64,000 nt of DNA. Source: Casuarius casuarius (taxonomy: Eukaryota; Chordata; Aves; Casuariiformes; Casuariidae). The stretch is from NCBI GenBank assembly GCA_003342895.1, contig PTFA01000020.1, positions 6,589,644-6,653,643 of the forward strand, read 5' to 3'. Below are positions 1-14,052 of this stretch, in pieces (the stretch's first letter is position 1; the number at the start of each line of letters is the position of its first letter). The notes beneath the pieces are model-generated. The model was not told the origin of the DNA. It saw nothing but the letters and a program-made list of their open reading frames with translations, and did no database searches. The position numbers and the translations under genes are program-made.

Positions 1-37
1 AGAAGCAAAAAAGATGTGTGTATAGTGGCAAGGTCAT

Positions 38-102
38 TCAATTTGGTGGGGGGTTTTTTGGGTTTTTTTTGTTTTTTGGGGGGGGTTGTTGTTGTTGTTG
101 TT
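38..102. repeat. G/T-rich low-complexity tract with (GTT)n
   Basis: Runs of G and T are followed by about six GTT units. This is simple sequence; the open frames across it are compositional and not coding. Confidence 0.8.
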
Positions 103-3100
103 TTATCGCCTGGGCTGTAAAAATATGCCAAAGCGTGTGTGTGCATGTCTTTCTGCAGGAGATGCATGTGCGGACAAAGACATCTTTCTCCCTTCTCCCC
201 TTTCTCCCCCAACCTTCAAGGTATATTTCTTCACTGTCAGAAATTGTCAAAGTCCACCAGGTTAGGGCTACGCAACAAGATTTGATTTCCTGGCCTTTTG
301 TCAGAGGTGGATTTAGTACAGTGGCCTCTGACCACCACCCTCTTGAATTGGACACAGGTATGATGTTGCTTTTATGATGTGTAAAGCTGGGCAGGGAGAT
401 GAAAAGAACTGAAAGCTGTTCTTACTTCTGTCTCTCTCCCTTCTCTTCCTCTCCTTCATAGGAGAGGAGCGCCATGAGCTGCAGCCGTGCAACTGAGCTA
501 GCCCGGGGGGCTTGGCCAGTGACAGGCAAGTCCCAGAAGAGCGTCTGGCTGCGGAAGTGCTGGGGAATGTGCTCACAGCCGCCTTTTCTTCCAGTCACTC
601 GAGAAAATATGGGGAACGCTCCTTTCTGTGCCAGCGGCTGTGGGTGGGTGGCTGGGATGTGACTGTGGCTGTACGAAGCAGTCCTAAACTAGGAACCTGA
701 ACTGGTTCCCAGTCCAAAGCAGTCTAGTTTAGCACTTAGACCATGTTAGATTGGGGAGAGGGGAAAGGGTAGCCTGAACGTGGTATGAGTGATCTTGTTG
801 TATGCATCCGCTGTTTTTTATTCAGTGTTGTTTCAGAGTCGTTGGGTGGTTTTGCTCTGTTTTTTTCAACAGTAAAGTGGATGAAAGCATATGCAGTTTG
901 TGGCCTTTGCATTGTTTTTTCTGTGTGCTCTGGTCACCTTTTGCATTTTGTGTAATATTACTATGATTTGTTGCATTGGAAGTCCCTATGGCCTCACACA
1001 GGTGTCATACATAAGATGCCTAGACAAAATTCATTATTTCTACAACTGTGTCTAGCATGCCTGAAAAATGTGACATGCCTGTCACATAAACAGGAAATGG
1101 TCCTTGTAGGGAACTGAGTGTAGCTGAAAACCTAATCTAAATAACACTGCTAGTTATCTCCATATGGTAACCTTTTAATGCCACGCAAGTTTGGAAAACA
1201 TGGTTGTAACTGGCTTCCACATGCTAGATGAATGTGCAGATACCAGATGTTGCCTTATACACTTAGGTCTTTTTTTAAATTGATCTGAGACACAAATACT
1301 TTACGTACAAACAATTGTGGGTGAAAGCCTGCACGTGTAAAGGTTAGTATTTACACATGAACCAGGCTGCACCTGCAGCACTAGAAGCAAGGTTGAGGTT
1401 TCTCTGATCATCTGAAGTTTTTGCTGACAAATCATAAGTAGTAAAAAATGAGGAGGTAGCATACTTGGGCTATATTTGACCATATGTTCTCATTAAAAAG
1501 ACACAGCTGTCATAGAGAGAGTACTTTTTCTTTTAAGTACTTGTTAGTATGTCTGTAAAGGCAGCTTCTCTTCCTCAAGAAGAAGGCTTTAAAATGGAGC
1601 AATAGATGGACAATAACCTCTTTAGGTTATACAATAATTATGCATTCCTAATTACCATATTTTCATGCATATAATCTATGGATTACATTCGGTGGGGGTT
1701 TTTTCTGAATGCAGAACCAGAACACTCTTTGTGATGTTCCTGCCTCTCATTCCTTGTAGACTGTTCTCCCTTTCCAAAAGGCTTTTTTACCTCTGAGTTC
1801 TGAGGGAGTTTTTGAGAGCATAGTAGAAGTCTGGTTAATAAAAGTAGAGTAGAAGTTACATGAGGTACTGTAAGAAGGTATTTAGAATATATCTGGAAAA
1901 ACAGTTAATAACAGCAAAAAAAAGTATTCTGTTCATTGGTTGTAGGGATTTTTCTTTTTCCCTCCTGGAGTATAGCTTCCAGACTGCAAGTCTGACATGC
2001 TTAACCTGGAATTGCCAGTTCATTACTAAAATAAAAATTCTGCAGTTGGAGTTTAATTTTAAATTACTTTGCTTATCAAAGGCAAAATCTACAAGACCCT
2101 ATTTTAAGGGGGTTTTATTATTTTAAGTCTTCTTTTTTCTTATTTTTCTCTAACAGCCTCTGTCTCAAGATGTGTGTATGTCTTCCCTGAATATCAAAAT
2201 GGTAGTGTACCTGGAATTGCTGTACCTGAAAATGGAACTCAGTCCCATCTTTGTAATACCACTAAATTAACTATGAATTGGCATAGCCGTAGCATAGAGG
2301 CCAGTTCTTCATGCAGTGCTGGAGTTCTTTGGCACTAGAGGTCCTTGTGCTCTTTAGATATGCTGTAGTGCCTCTCAAAGTGATCATGGACTAAGCATTA
2401 AGAAACTAAAGTTGAGAGACTGCTGTCTGACAATATGGAACATGCATGGTGTGCAGAATCAAGCCAAGGCTAGGCTGGAAGTAATATTTTACATGGTGTA
2501 ATGATTTGGAAATACGCAATGTTAATGACAGAAACAAGCTTGGGATACTATCCTTTTTTTTTTTTTTTTTTGTCTAGTCAAATATGTTTTTTAAGTGTCT
2601 TTGTTTCGTTTTTCTGTCTTAAAGGCTATGGGAAAAGAGGAGAGAGATTTTAGTCCTGATAAAAATGTACAGGTATCTGCCTCCTTTCCTCTCCCCCCAC
2701 CATTCCCCATCTGCTACACAAATTCTGCCTCAGTGGGGTTTACAGGAGGAAAGGAAAAAATCTGGATGGACCTGCTACGTGTGGTTTCTTCCTGATTAAA
2801 GCTGACCAAGCAACAAGGGGAGATCTCGCAGCAGAACAGGTGCTGTGTTTTTCAGAAAAAGTATGAGTTTCTGCCTCTAAATAGGTGGGTCTAAAAGTGC
2901 GAGGGTTATGAGAGAAGGGAGAATGAAATGAACTTCTTTGGAAGTGCAATGCAGGAAAGGAGCTCAAAAACTCTGCAGGTCATTTGCTTCACCTCCAAGA
3001 AGAAGGCTGCTCAGACTTCGGCTTTCCAGCACACCTCGGTGGGCCTGCCTCTGCTTGCTTTCCTGAGAAGCCCTTCAAGAGCTGCAGGAGGTGAGTAGTT

Positions 3101-3569
3101 TTTGTGGGGACTGCCCATCTGTCCCTGTTGCATGAGAGGTGGCACGCTGCTGGCTATTTACAGTCCTTTGCTGTTCTGCTTTCCCGTCTGGGTCTGAGGA
3201 ATGCTAAAGCAGGAGGAGGAAGAAAGAGCAGCAAGGGGGGAACTGGCAAATTGTTAGAGGCAGTGGCAGCCCTCTGCTAGTCACTCTGTTTTTGCGAGTA
3301 TGCTTTTCAGATTCGGTCAAGGAAGAGACTGCAGATGAAAGACAGGACTATGGTGCCTAAGAGCAGTTCTTTCAGGAATGCTACATGTGAAATGTATTTG
3401 AGCTTCATTCATGTAATGCATATGCAGAAGTAAATCCCAGTCAGGTGATGGGTGGGCCACATCATGCAGTCCCTTTCATGTGGTATATGGTCAAGACAGA
3501 AGGACTGAGTATAGCAGACTTAGACCAGGTTAGATAAAATTCAAATTTAAGATATTTTGCAGTTACCTT
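103..3569. other. Intergenic DNA upstream of MMAA, first block
   Basis: No recognisable protein-coding exon was found. Isolated exon-like motifs are present. A pyrimidine-rich acceptor ends at 462 and is followed by a GC-type donor context near 525. Another segment at about 2980-3092 ends in a strong GTGAGTAG donor. None forms a coding chain. In other vertebrates SMAD1 lies on this side of MMAA, but no MH1 or MH2 coding sequence was recognised here. Confidence 0.5.
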
Positions 3570-4145
3570 GTATACCTTGTTCCAGGTTCTTAATCATCTT
3601 TATAGTTAGAAAGTTCTTCTACTACATAGTGTAAATTTACCTTTCTACAAAGGAACCTGATTCCTCCTTAGCCTACTTTTGACTGGTGATACAGCAAATC
3701 ACTGTCGTCTTTATAATCTTATGATTATGAAGAAAGGTGTGTTCCCTACACTTTTTGTTCTCTTGTCCAAAGCTTTATTACTTTAATTCTTTGTTTTTCT
3801 TCACTTCCAAACGTACTTGATGAAGTTTTCCTCTGGGCTCCAGTTTGTTTACATCCCTCTCAGTAAGGTGCTCAAAACTGAATGTTATAGTCTAATAGAG
3901 GCCTCACCAGTACTTCAAAGCTACTGAGTGGAGGGCTGAGTGAAGGAGAATGATGACATCATTTCTTTCTTATAACACTTTTCTTAATACATCTCAGAAT
4001 CACATTTTGCAACAGGATTTCCAATCTGTGGTTTCTAAACCATTTTAGTAGGATGACCGATCAGCCAAATGGTTTTGTTGTATAGTCGTGTGGTGGTGGT
4101 GGTGTTCTTTTTTAATTAAATGTTATACCTTGCACTTGCTTTTTG
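3570..4145 (-). mobile_element. CR1-like LINE fragment, antisense
   Basis: The + strand reads like the reverse complement of the CR1 ORF2 3' region. It has the characteristic run of motifs ending in CTCTGGGCTCCAGTTTGTTT, then a GAGGCCTCACCAGTACTT-like block, then CTTAATACATCTCAG. It is heavily diverged with many indels, so it is an old dead copy with no intact frame. The family call comes from remembered avian CR1 consensus, and the ends are approximate. Confidence 0.75.
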
Positions 4146-5944
4146 TGAGTGTCACTTTACTAGAAATAGAGCAGGGTTCTATCTTAGTTTCCTGGGAGTC
4201 TTGATGAATGACTAGTGGTGCTGTGAGAATAAGCAATGAGGGGGGAAAAAGTTGGTCTGACTCCAGAATTCTTACACTTGTCACTGGGCCAAAATATGAA
4301 ATTGTGTATCCCCCGGAAATTGATAAGGGAATGTCCAGACTAGTCTTTGTAAAAAGATTAATTAAGCAAATCGGCAAAGATAGTTCCCCAGATGAAACAT
4401 TTTTTGTTGTTCTTGTCTTTTTTGACAGTTTCTCTGATATCTTTTTAAAACAAAAGCTCTTGAAAGAAACAGTCTTTTGGTAAATATTTTCTGTTCAATT
4501 TCAAGTAAGGGTTGAAATATTGTTCCAATAAACATCTGAGAGTCCTTTTTTTTTTAATGCAACTGCTGAAGGTTTTTTACTTAAAGTGAGGAAGGGAGGC
4601 AAAAAACTTTTTTTCACTTCTCAGTTCATTGAAAAATGCATGTACTTTCACCTTTTTCATACATCACTAAGAAAAGAGTAATAATCTTCACAGATTAGAA
4701 GGTATGAATTACAAAAGTATGTGGTTAGATAACAAGCATTAGGTCTGCACTTGTAGTTGCCTTCCAGAAAGGCCAACCATAAACTTTGCAAAAATAACCT
4801 TCACTAAAATACATGCAGCCCTGTTGTCTGGGCTTCTGAGACACTGTAGTCATTAAATAATCTAGGAGTGTTTGTGTGCGTGGTGAGAGAATGAAGTGAA
4901 GAAGCTGCCTATTAGAGCTCACTATGCTTATGATATTTCTAATGCTATTTATGAAAAGGTTTGTTCTAAAACCTAACTATAAATAAATATGATTTAAAAA
5001 GAGCTGAAAAGGTCAGAGGAATGGATTTTGTCCTTCATGGATTTGTGACATAGAAAGCAGGTTTGATTATTTTATTTTTTTCTCCAAATATAGTTCTGTT
5101 CTGCTTGGTGAAGAATATCAGATGAGGGCTATACTTACTTATCTGGAAGTCTTTGAAAACTCTGGTCAGTGGGGTCTGTCTCTGCTCTTAACTGAAGAGT
5201 TTGGGATTTTGTATTTTGCAGTGAAGGAACTTCTTCAACCACCTGCCTTGGTATTTAATACCATGTTAACAAAACTAAACCAGATGTATCTGTTTAAAAC
5301 ATGTAAGTATCTTTATGATCTGCCTTGTTAGTTTTTGGTAGTTTACTGGTATATTTCTCTCCTGTAGAATGAGGGCTTTGGCCAATCAGCTTTTGCAGGT
5401 TTCTCTAGCTTCTCTGATATAAAGATGATAAAACATCAGCTGCCACACAGATTTCTAGGAAAAACAGCAGGCAAATTCTGATGTTTGTTGAAAGAAAGTA
5501 GCAAGTACTTGGAGGGGGAGGGGAGAGAAGGGAGAAAAGTCTTTTTTTTATAGTAGCAAAGACCAAAAAAAGGGAAGGACCAAGAAGGCCAGCCTTCCTT
5601 CTTCTTACATTGGCTTTTTAAGCCCTTGAGGTACTGAGACAGGCAACTTTGTACCTGAAAAAAGTAGATTGTTATTTAAAATGCGAGGTCTTACACTGAA
5701 GCGAGAATAAACAACGGTGTGAATGCAGGAACTAGGTAGGAAACAGCTTCTTCAGTAGTTGTAGTTGATCTAGTTGAGTTGTATTCGCCCATCCACAACA
5801 AACACAGAAGCGAGAGGGAAGATGTGGGCATTACAGGCGGTGTACGTAGCCTCCAAGGCACTCCCTTGTTCTGCCAAATGTTGGGAAGGGTTTGCCTCAA
5901 ATACGGTGTCTAGTTTAGCATCATATATCAGGAGAAGCAGAGAT
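4146..5944. other. Intergenic AT-rich DNA
   Basis: Nothing is recognised beyond short open frames with no family resemblance, poly-T stretches and AT-rich sequence. Further decayed CR1 sequence may extend into the left end. Confidence 0.4.
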
Positions 5945-6348
5945 GATTTATAAAATGTCCAGAGGAATCACTGTGAATGGTAAGAAATACAGAAAACGTG
6001 ACCTGTGAAGAAAATCTAGGCCTCTCTCTGCTTAAAAAAAAGTGTTTCTTCAAAGATGACAACTAGGGGGTAAGGAGGTGTAGGAGTCTTAAAACAAGCA
6101 TAGAAAGTTACTCTGAGGAGGAAGAGTTCAATAACTGCTCTCTGCTTTATAGGGAATAGGATAAGAAACACTGTGCTTAAATTGTAGAGAATAAAGATTA
6201 GTTTAATATTAGGGGAAAAGCCTTCCTAGCAGTGAAGACAGTAAAACACTGGAACTAGTTACTGAGATAAGTTTTGAAGACATGGTCAGTGGAGACTGTC
6301 TATGACAGACTAGAAAAACACCTTTCAGGAATAGCCCAGGTGTCCTTT
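5945..6348 (+). mobile_element. CR1-like LINE fragment, sense
   Basis: This matches the CR1 3' ORF2 region in order. It starts with an AAATGTCCAGAGGAAT-like segment. A TCTGCTTTATAGGGAATAGG block follows, then GGGCTTAAATTG-like sequence, an AAACACTGGAAC motif and a CTTTCAGGAATAG end. Several frameshifts and stops make it inactive. Divergence is high, which suggests an old insertion. Confidence 0.8.
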
Positions 6349-9300
6349 CTTGGATTTTTTTTCCTGCTCTAGTCTGTGGTTGAATGCTTAGGGCTTCTGC
6401 TCTGAACATTCGAGAACTGAACGCTGTCAGAGCTGGTGATGTTGAAGAAGTGATTCCTTTGTCCCTTATGCATATTTTCATGCCTGTTGGGACATACTGA
6501 TTTGATATAAAACAGGCAAGGATTTTTTTTTTCTTCCCTCTCCTCATTGTTCCGTACTCCTATGTAGTTGAAGTGAAACTGCGTTAAAGTTTTTGTGATT
6601 TGCACAGCTATTCTAGTGACAAACCCCACTTTCTACGGTGGGGGGTTTTCTGCTAATAGCATTTAACCTTCCTTTGGAACGAGTGGAGTAGGAATGCCTC
6701 ACATGAGGCCAGCTGGAGAAGAGCTCTTCCTGAGGTTTATCAGTATTCCAGACAGGAATCTGCTGAGATTCTTCACTCTCCCAGCAGCAAGAAGGGAGAA
6801 GGGGTGACAGCTCTAATGGCAGGGCACTAATGACTTTGGAGAAATGTTCCTTTTCTAATTGGAAATGATAAAAACAGTGTCATTAAAACAGATCGTTGAT
6901 GTAATTTCTATTCTTATCATAGGCTGAGTTATAAGAATGGATCCACTCTAAGGAGATGACATCAGAATTTTTATGCTTTGCACAATTAGGTGGATAGATC
7001 GTAAGCATTTAATTCATGAAATGCTGTTTTCTGGAGCACTAGCTAAAATAAAGTGAGGGTTTGACAAAAAGTTAACATTTTAATTTGAATAACTGCTTAC
7101 TTTTCCTCCAGTTGGGTAGTAGCATAGAAGAAATGGAATGTCATTCTGAAAGATGTGGGTTAAGACTTGAGAGCTCTGATTTGAAGGGCTCAGACTGTAG
7201 TGCTTTAGCAAAATCATCTTTATAGTCCAGTGTTTGGTGTAAAATATGAAAGCTTGTTTAAAGACAAAACTAAGATCCCTTCCCTTACCCTTCAAGAAGC
7301 TTCTTCTCATTCCCTAAGTACATCTGCTGTTCTAATCCTTTTAGTCTTCACTTACTCAGTCTTTTAGAAAAAGTAGGTACAAAAGGTCAGCAGAAAGGGA
7401 TGCTGGTGGGGAAGAGACACTTCAACAAAGGAGGCCTGGAATGTTTTTTGCTACAACACTACCAGTTCTTCTTTCTTCATTTTGACCGTCTTCAAATGAC
7501 CTTCTTTTAGGTCATTTATAAGATCTATTTTGCATGTAAGGCCTCTTTTGGATCTCTGCTATTGGTGACTGTCATCCTAATTAAAGTACTCAACATCTCC
7601 TTATCATATTCTAGTATCAGTCTTATTGCATAAAAGAAAATCTAGGAAGCTAGGAATGTATTCTCCTGGAACAAGCAGAGAACAAGGAATGGTATGTATA
7701 TATGTAAGGCAGTCTTCTCTGTGGGTATTCTTGCACTCATCCTTGCATGTTTCGCCCGTTTAAAGATTTGAGTGTGAGAGTCTGCCTCTGGTTGGGCAGC
7801 GAGTTGAAGGATGGAGCACTCCTGGAAGTTTGAATAGCTGCTGGCCTCTTCCAAAATGGGCAAAAAGCCTCAGAGACTAGGCCAAACTAGGGATATGTAG
7901 ATACAAAACTGGAAAACCTGGAAAGAATTGGATACAGCTTTTGATGTTTGACTGCTGATGTTTCTTTCCACAGCCCTGAGAGAAACGCAATCTAAAATGG
8001 CTAATAATTAGCTATAATCAAATAAACAGCTGTTTCTGTTCAATGCTAAGCTGAAATAGGCTATTTAATCAAAAAAAGAAACTCAGTGGGTCAGTCTCCT
8101 CCTTTACTAAAATTGTAAAACATCAAATAAGTGCAGTTGAATTTGGTTGAAAAAGGATGAAGAATATTATCATATACAACTGATCATGATGCATCTGAGG
8201 TGCATGCTGCAGTTTCTTTTTTTCAGCCTCAACAATAAGACACAAAGCTTTTGAATACTGCCTTATACTATAACGCAATTCTTCCTATCTTTCGTATGAA
8301 GTTTTCAATTTGTTCCCTACACCGATATTCTGAATAAGTGTCCTGACACAGAAACAGGATTACTGGTTAAAATTATGTTTTGTGTTTTGTTTCTGTTTTT
8401 ATGGGAAATAAGATGACATTCCCACACAATACTGTATATTGTACAGAGACCTCTGACTTATTGCAGAGACCATAGAGAGGGCTAACAGCAAAATCCTGCT
8501 AGAAAGTCAGAAACTCACTGTAAAGAATTCCTAAATAGGGTTACAGTCCCTTGCTGCTGGCCTTATGTGAGTAGCTCTCTAAAATAAAACAGATAGAAAT
8601 GCTGGTAGAGGTGTGATTTTAATGTTCTATACTCTGAATCCTGCTGAAGGCACTCTGAAATGTGTTTAAGTTCCTTAAGTTGTTAAAACTCTGCTGTGCC
8701 TGACCAGGTTGGATTTACGATTGTGATGATAATGTCATCATAAATTCCAGTGTTCAGAATACGTCTAAACTGCATGACAAAAATACATAGCACTAGCTTC
8801 CCCTTCTGGCCAAAAGGAGTAGTGGTCTTGATGGCAAGATGCACACAAATTATTCTTCAATTTTATTTCTATATGCTAAAGATGTATATTAGAAACACTG
8901 TTTTTTCAGAAAACAAAATAATCCTTTGCTGCTGCTGAGGAAAAAAGATGCCAGTGAAACATCTTTACTTCTGGTAATAAAATATAATGAAATATCAGAA
9001 TGGGGCTACTAGTGGAAAATAATCTTTCCAAATATGAACCTAATTTGGCAAGTGATTAGGTAAAAATGCTGTCTTCCAGCAGAAAGATTTCTGATGTCCT
9101 TTTAGACCCCTATTAGCTGGTGCTAGAAACAAGTATTTCACTGCTTTTTTTATATTCTATATGCTAATTTTCCCCATGCAGCAGCATCACTTACGGTTGT
9201 AACTTTTTTTTGCTTTGGAGTTTATTTGGGTTTTTTTGCTTAGTTGTCTTATTTTAAAGATTTTCTGTCATTTTAATTCTCTGGCATAATATTTTTGTAG

Positions 9301-12300
9301 CACTAGCGTATGCTTTTTAAATACAGGTGTACTAGCATAAAAAAAAAAAGCATTTATTTTGTGGTATACAGAAACAATATGCAATATAATTGTAAATGCT
9401 TTTTAAAAACTTTTCTTAGTCCTTTCTCAGTTAGTTTAGACTTACTACGTTAGTTGGCCTTAGTTGTATAACAACCCTTTTAGATGGGTTGATCCTACAA
9501 GATTGAATCTTAGCAGAATCTTTCATTAGTCATTTTGCCTCCTTTCTGCTACAACTGCTTGGACGCTGGGACGTTTAAGTCGCTAAACATTTGGCCATAT
9601 AGGTAGACTGAAGACTTGTTTTTCTGAGCGTGTGGGAGAGTAAGCCTGTAAATACAACACCCCCCCACCCCCCACCNGAGACATAAAATTCCTGCATGAT
9701 TAAATGATAGTTGCATGTTCAAGATGCTTAGATGGGCTGTGGGAAACCCACGCATCTCAGTTTTTACTAGGGGGTTGGTCTGAATTGAAAATATTTAGGT
9801 TTTCCTGTATTTCAGCCTTGAATCCTGATTATCAGATTTATCATGGGCTTGGTCTTCCTCTCCGACTTGGCTTTAAATGTCATCGTGCACCTGAAAATTT
9901 TTCTTGATATGTTTTGTTGCAATTGTTATGTTCCTATGAACACTTCTAGTCACTATTTCATTTCCACCAATTGTCTTTTTCACCTGCTTGTGAACTCTTC
10001 AGCGTAGGGGTGTTGAAACAAAGACCCCTGGTGCATCGATGCTGTTGGCGATGCGAGGGGAGCCACTTGAACAGATTAAAGATTGCATCTTTATTACTAA
10101 TGTTCAAATTGTCTATAACTGTAAACTGAGTTACGCATTTGAAGTAATTAATCACTAATTCTTTCCCCTATCTACTCTGCAGTTTGTGACCTAAGGTATT
10201 AACTTCTTGGTGTATAAGATTGTGCTAGTTTCATGTCAGTTGAATAAATTTTTAGCACACCTGGCAGGGAAAGGAGATTGTATTTAGTCACTTGAAAGAG
10301 TCACACCTTTGCTCCTATCTTTGTCAACTCCTAAGGAACTTAGAAATCGTAGCCAGTCCTTTCCTTAGGCAAAAAGTAGCTGGGAATGAGGATAAGTTGT
10401 CAAAGTTAAAATTGTCAGGTTGTACTATACTTTTTATGTTTACCGATACACTTGCTATGGTTTCATTGCTGTTTTGAAAATAATTGAGAGAGGCAATTGA
10501 TGGTTTCCTTTTCAGCTCTACAATAATGACCTACATAAGGAATATTTTGATAGTTTGATTCAGCAGTGGCCATGGAGAAAAACATACCCATTAAGCCAAG
10601 TTCTTAAGCACTTTTCTAATTGAAAGAGAAATTAATAATTTACTGGAAATGAAGATCTTGCCCTCCCAGGCTTACAATTTTAACAACGGATCAGTCTTGG
10701 AGACCATTATTTAATTTGTTTTCACAACTAGTTCCCTATATGAATGATTTTTTTTCTTTTGCCCTGTATAGTCATGTTATATTTATTTTACTGAAATGTG
10801 AGCATTTCTGGAAAATATACTCACTTTTAGAAGATCAAATATTTTTTTAATTGGTTGTGTTTGTATGTCACTTTACATCAGGCAGTTCATTAAAAAAAAT
10901 TGAAAAACTTTTACATAAATAGTGGAAAATTTTCCAGTAATCAGTAATCAATCCAGTAGTCAGTGCTGTTTCCTACTACTGTGCAATGATATCTCAGTTC
11001 ATACCGAAAAGTACATGTTGAAGTTGCTTCTATAAAGTTTCGTAAAGAAATATCAGCATCCTTGTTTCTAAAAATGTTATGCAAATATAAACAATAGTTG
11101 TTTAAGATGAGTTTTTCTCTCTTCTTTCCTCAGGGTACTCTCTGGTAAGTCTCAGCCAATGTTCAGAGAGCAAACTTTTTTTCCAGGTTCACCAGGCAGC
11201 TCTAGCAGCTCGGACAACTTTACCGGCTCCTCGCCAGCATGGATGCAATGAATTTGCTAAAGTGTTGGAGTCATCCTCTGTAGGTTGCTGAATTTGGAAA
11301 GCTTTGGTAAGACTTTCATCTCCAGACCTAGCTGGAGGAGCTAACTTGTCACTATGTCTAGGCCTTTGCGGTAAAACAACTGAATGCTTCTACATAGCAC
11401 ATATGTTTATATGGCTGTTACTGAATCTTTGGAGAGATTTTCTTCATCATGCTGTTTCCTTGCCTGAGTCATGAATGCAAAACCTGAGGCCTGGGTTCAT
11501 CGTAAGTTTAAACAGGCAAGCTCTCATATGTGAGTATACTTCCTATTGTTTTTATTTCAGTTCTCCAGTTAATCTTTAAGATGATGCAGAAGGAATTTCT
11601 TGTTTAAAGTGCAAAAACTGTTCTTATTGAAAGGCTAGTGTTCTTTACTGAAAATAAGGCTTTCATCATCAGTTACATTGCTGGGTGTTGCTCTGCAAAG
11701 GTTACATAGCTTCAGTCTTCTCCACGCTTGTGTGACAAATGAAATGAATTGAGGGGTGTCCCTTGAAATAAAGAAGAGGTGGTCGTTCAATAGCCACTGC
11801 AGTTTCAGTTTGTACTATAGCAGGGATTGTAGTACTCTGTAACTTGGCTAAACCTGATATTCAGGTAGGATTTAACCTGCACCACAAACTGACACTTACT
11901 TATTGCTCTGGTCATCTGTTGTAGGTTGCAATTGAAGACACTCGCTTCTCCTGTGCATTGGGAGGCAATGGATAGACACAAAAAGGGAAGTTCTGCGATG
12001 CTGGTTCCTAGGAGCTGGGGGGATAGGCATGCAGCATTCACAAGATGTACCTAGATAATCTGGATACTGAGCTTGGATCTATGTTGTGTCAGCCAAAACT
12101 TCTAATGTTGTTTAAGGATTTTTCTTGAACTGCTTACAATAGCAATAAAACCACTAGTCCCACTACTACTGTCACTAGTTTTTGGCAGTTATACTAGCCA
12201 AAAACATGCATTTGCCAGTAAACAGGGTAAACAGACTACTAGAGGCAGAATGGAGAAATGCTGGAAGCAGAGAGAGAGAGAATGAAAATGAGAATGAAGA

Positions 12301-13961
12301 AGGCCAGATGCAAGTGCAATATAACTCGTTAGCATAGGAATTGTCACTAAATTTGTATTCCTGAATGAGAAGTTTGTTTAGAAGTAAGGTGCAGAGGAGG
12401 AAGGCATTTGGGAGCCTAGCACAGGGCCTCCTTATATACCCTTCCCATCCTCACAGGTGAAAAGGGCAGCAGGGGGAGAATAGAGTGATGATCTCTATGA
12501 AATCTCTAACAAATGATCATGTAAGTGATGTAAATTCACTTCATGTAAGCGATATGAATTTTATAATTCTGTAACCATAACCAGTAGTTACTGTAGCCAT
12601 GCCAGACCTTCTAACATACAGAGGGAGGGACCAACAGGTAGTTCCAAGCTATAGTAAAAGTACATCTATATATTTTCAGGAAGAAGGTGTGATGAGTTTC
12701 AAGCTGAAGCTGTTCATTTAATTTTAGCAATTATTTGTACTGTTGTAATTTCCTTTTAATATTTTCACTGAGGTCACAGACATTTTGAGCTCGAGATTTT
12801 TAGTTTTATACTTGCCCTTACAGCACATTGCTCGTTGCTATGTCTATGAACATAATGAATATTATAGTGATAATAAGTGCACACAAATCACTTCAGGACT
12901 TCTAAAGGAGGAGGTGAAAATCCTCAGTGGAAATCAAAATGCTGCCAGAGAAAGTAAGAGCTCATATATCCAACTAAAACTGCAAGGGGAAGCTAGTTAA
13001 ACAATGTAAATTTGCATGGGGCACTCTGACAAAGATGCTAATGGTAATACTGTTTCTGTTGTGAGGAGTTACAGTAGGCTCTTTTTCTATTATTTTATAA
13101 TGATCAGGATTCAGTTACACACTTTGTCCAAAGATTTGTCCTCTCCATACCTTTACCCTATGGCACACTGCTTTATAACACTTTATGTTTGATTTAGTTT
13201 TGGCTCTGAAGGGAGACTGCCACTTAGGAGTAACCGGAGGTACACTTTTCTGTAACATTTGGGGTGGATTTGCAGCAAGGAGGTTGAGTTTAAATGAGTT
13301 TTCCTTAAATCCTGGACAAGTTCAGACTGTGGTGGAATAACTATAGCATATTATAGATGAGTATTTTTCTGACACTACTGGAGAAAATAAGCAGAGAGAA
13401 TAGAAAAAGATGATGACTTAAATTGGAGGGCTACTGAAATATGTCCTGAATACCTCATCTGAAACATTAAGTGAATTAATAGTGACTGGAAAAAGGAGTA
13501 CATTAGCCAGGAGAACTCCACATGTTGGAGATCAGAAGGCAAAAAAAAAAATTGGGGAGAATGGCCAGAAATCATTGGGTTGTGCCTAATAAAGACCAAG
13601 AAATATGGGTTTTGATCACCTACGTTAAAAGACCATAGGGGAGAAATGAGTGCAGGGTATACAAGAGAAGGAATGTAGGTTAAGGAGAATCTAGATATGG
13701 TCCAAGCTTGAAGGGAACCTGTTGCCTGTTTTGAATAAGGTTAGAGTAATAGAAAATCAGAGATGATAGAAAAACACACAGTTGTAGGGGACCTGCATAA
13801 TCTCTATTCCAGAATGTTGAAAAAGGGGGTATATATAATTGACACTGCAGTAGCAAGTGTTTTTGTCAAACTGACATGCAGGGATGATAGCCTTTGATTA
13901 GAGAAAAGTAAACTTGCTCGTTGTAAGAATGGAGCTGAGGAGAAGGGGAAAAAGAGGGGAC
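6349..13961. other. Intergenic DNA, no gene recognised
   Basis: This is AT-rich sequence with homopolymer runs and a C-rich tract at about 9660-9676 that ends in a single N at 9677. One exon-like segment at 11188-11305 has a T-rich acceptor and a GTAAGA donor, but no open frame of note and no partner exon. No RNA gene or coding family was recognised. Confidence 0.4.
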
Positions 13962-14052
13962 TTTCTGAACAACTAGGATTCCCCAGTTTAACCTCAGCAA
14001 TGTGCAAGGTCTTGGAACAGTTCTTGTAGGAGGAGTACCCTAAAACATGGAC
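13962..14052 (+). mobile_element. Possible CR1 ORF2 fragment
   Basis: The stretch resembles the conserved CR1 reverse-transcriptase segment that normally encodes an NYRPVSLTSV-like motif followed by a GKxxEQ block. Here it is broken by stops and indels. The match is short, so confidence is modest. Confidence 0.4.
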
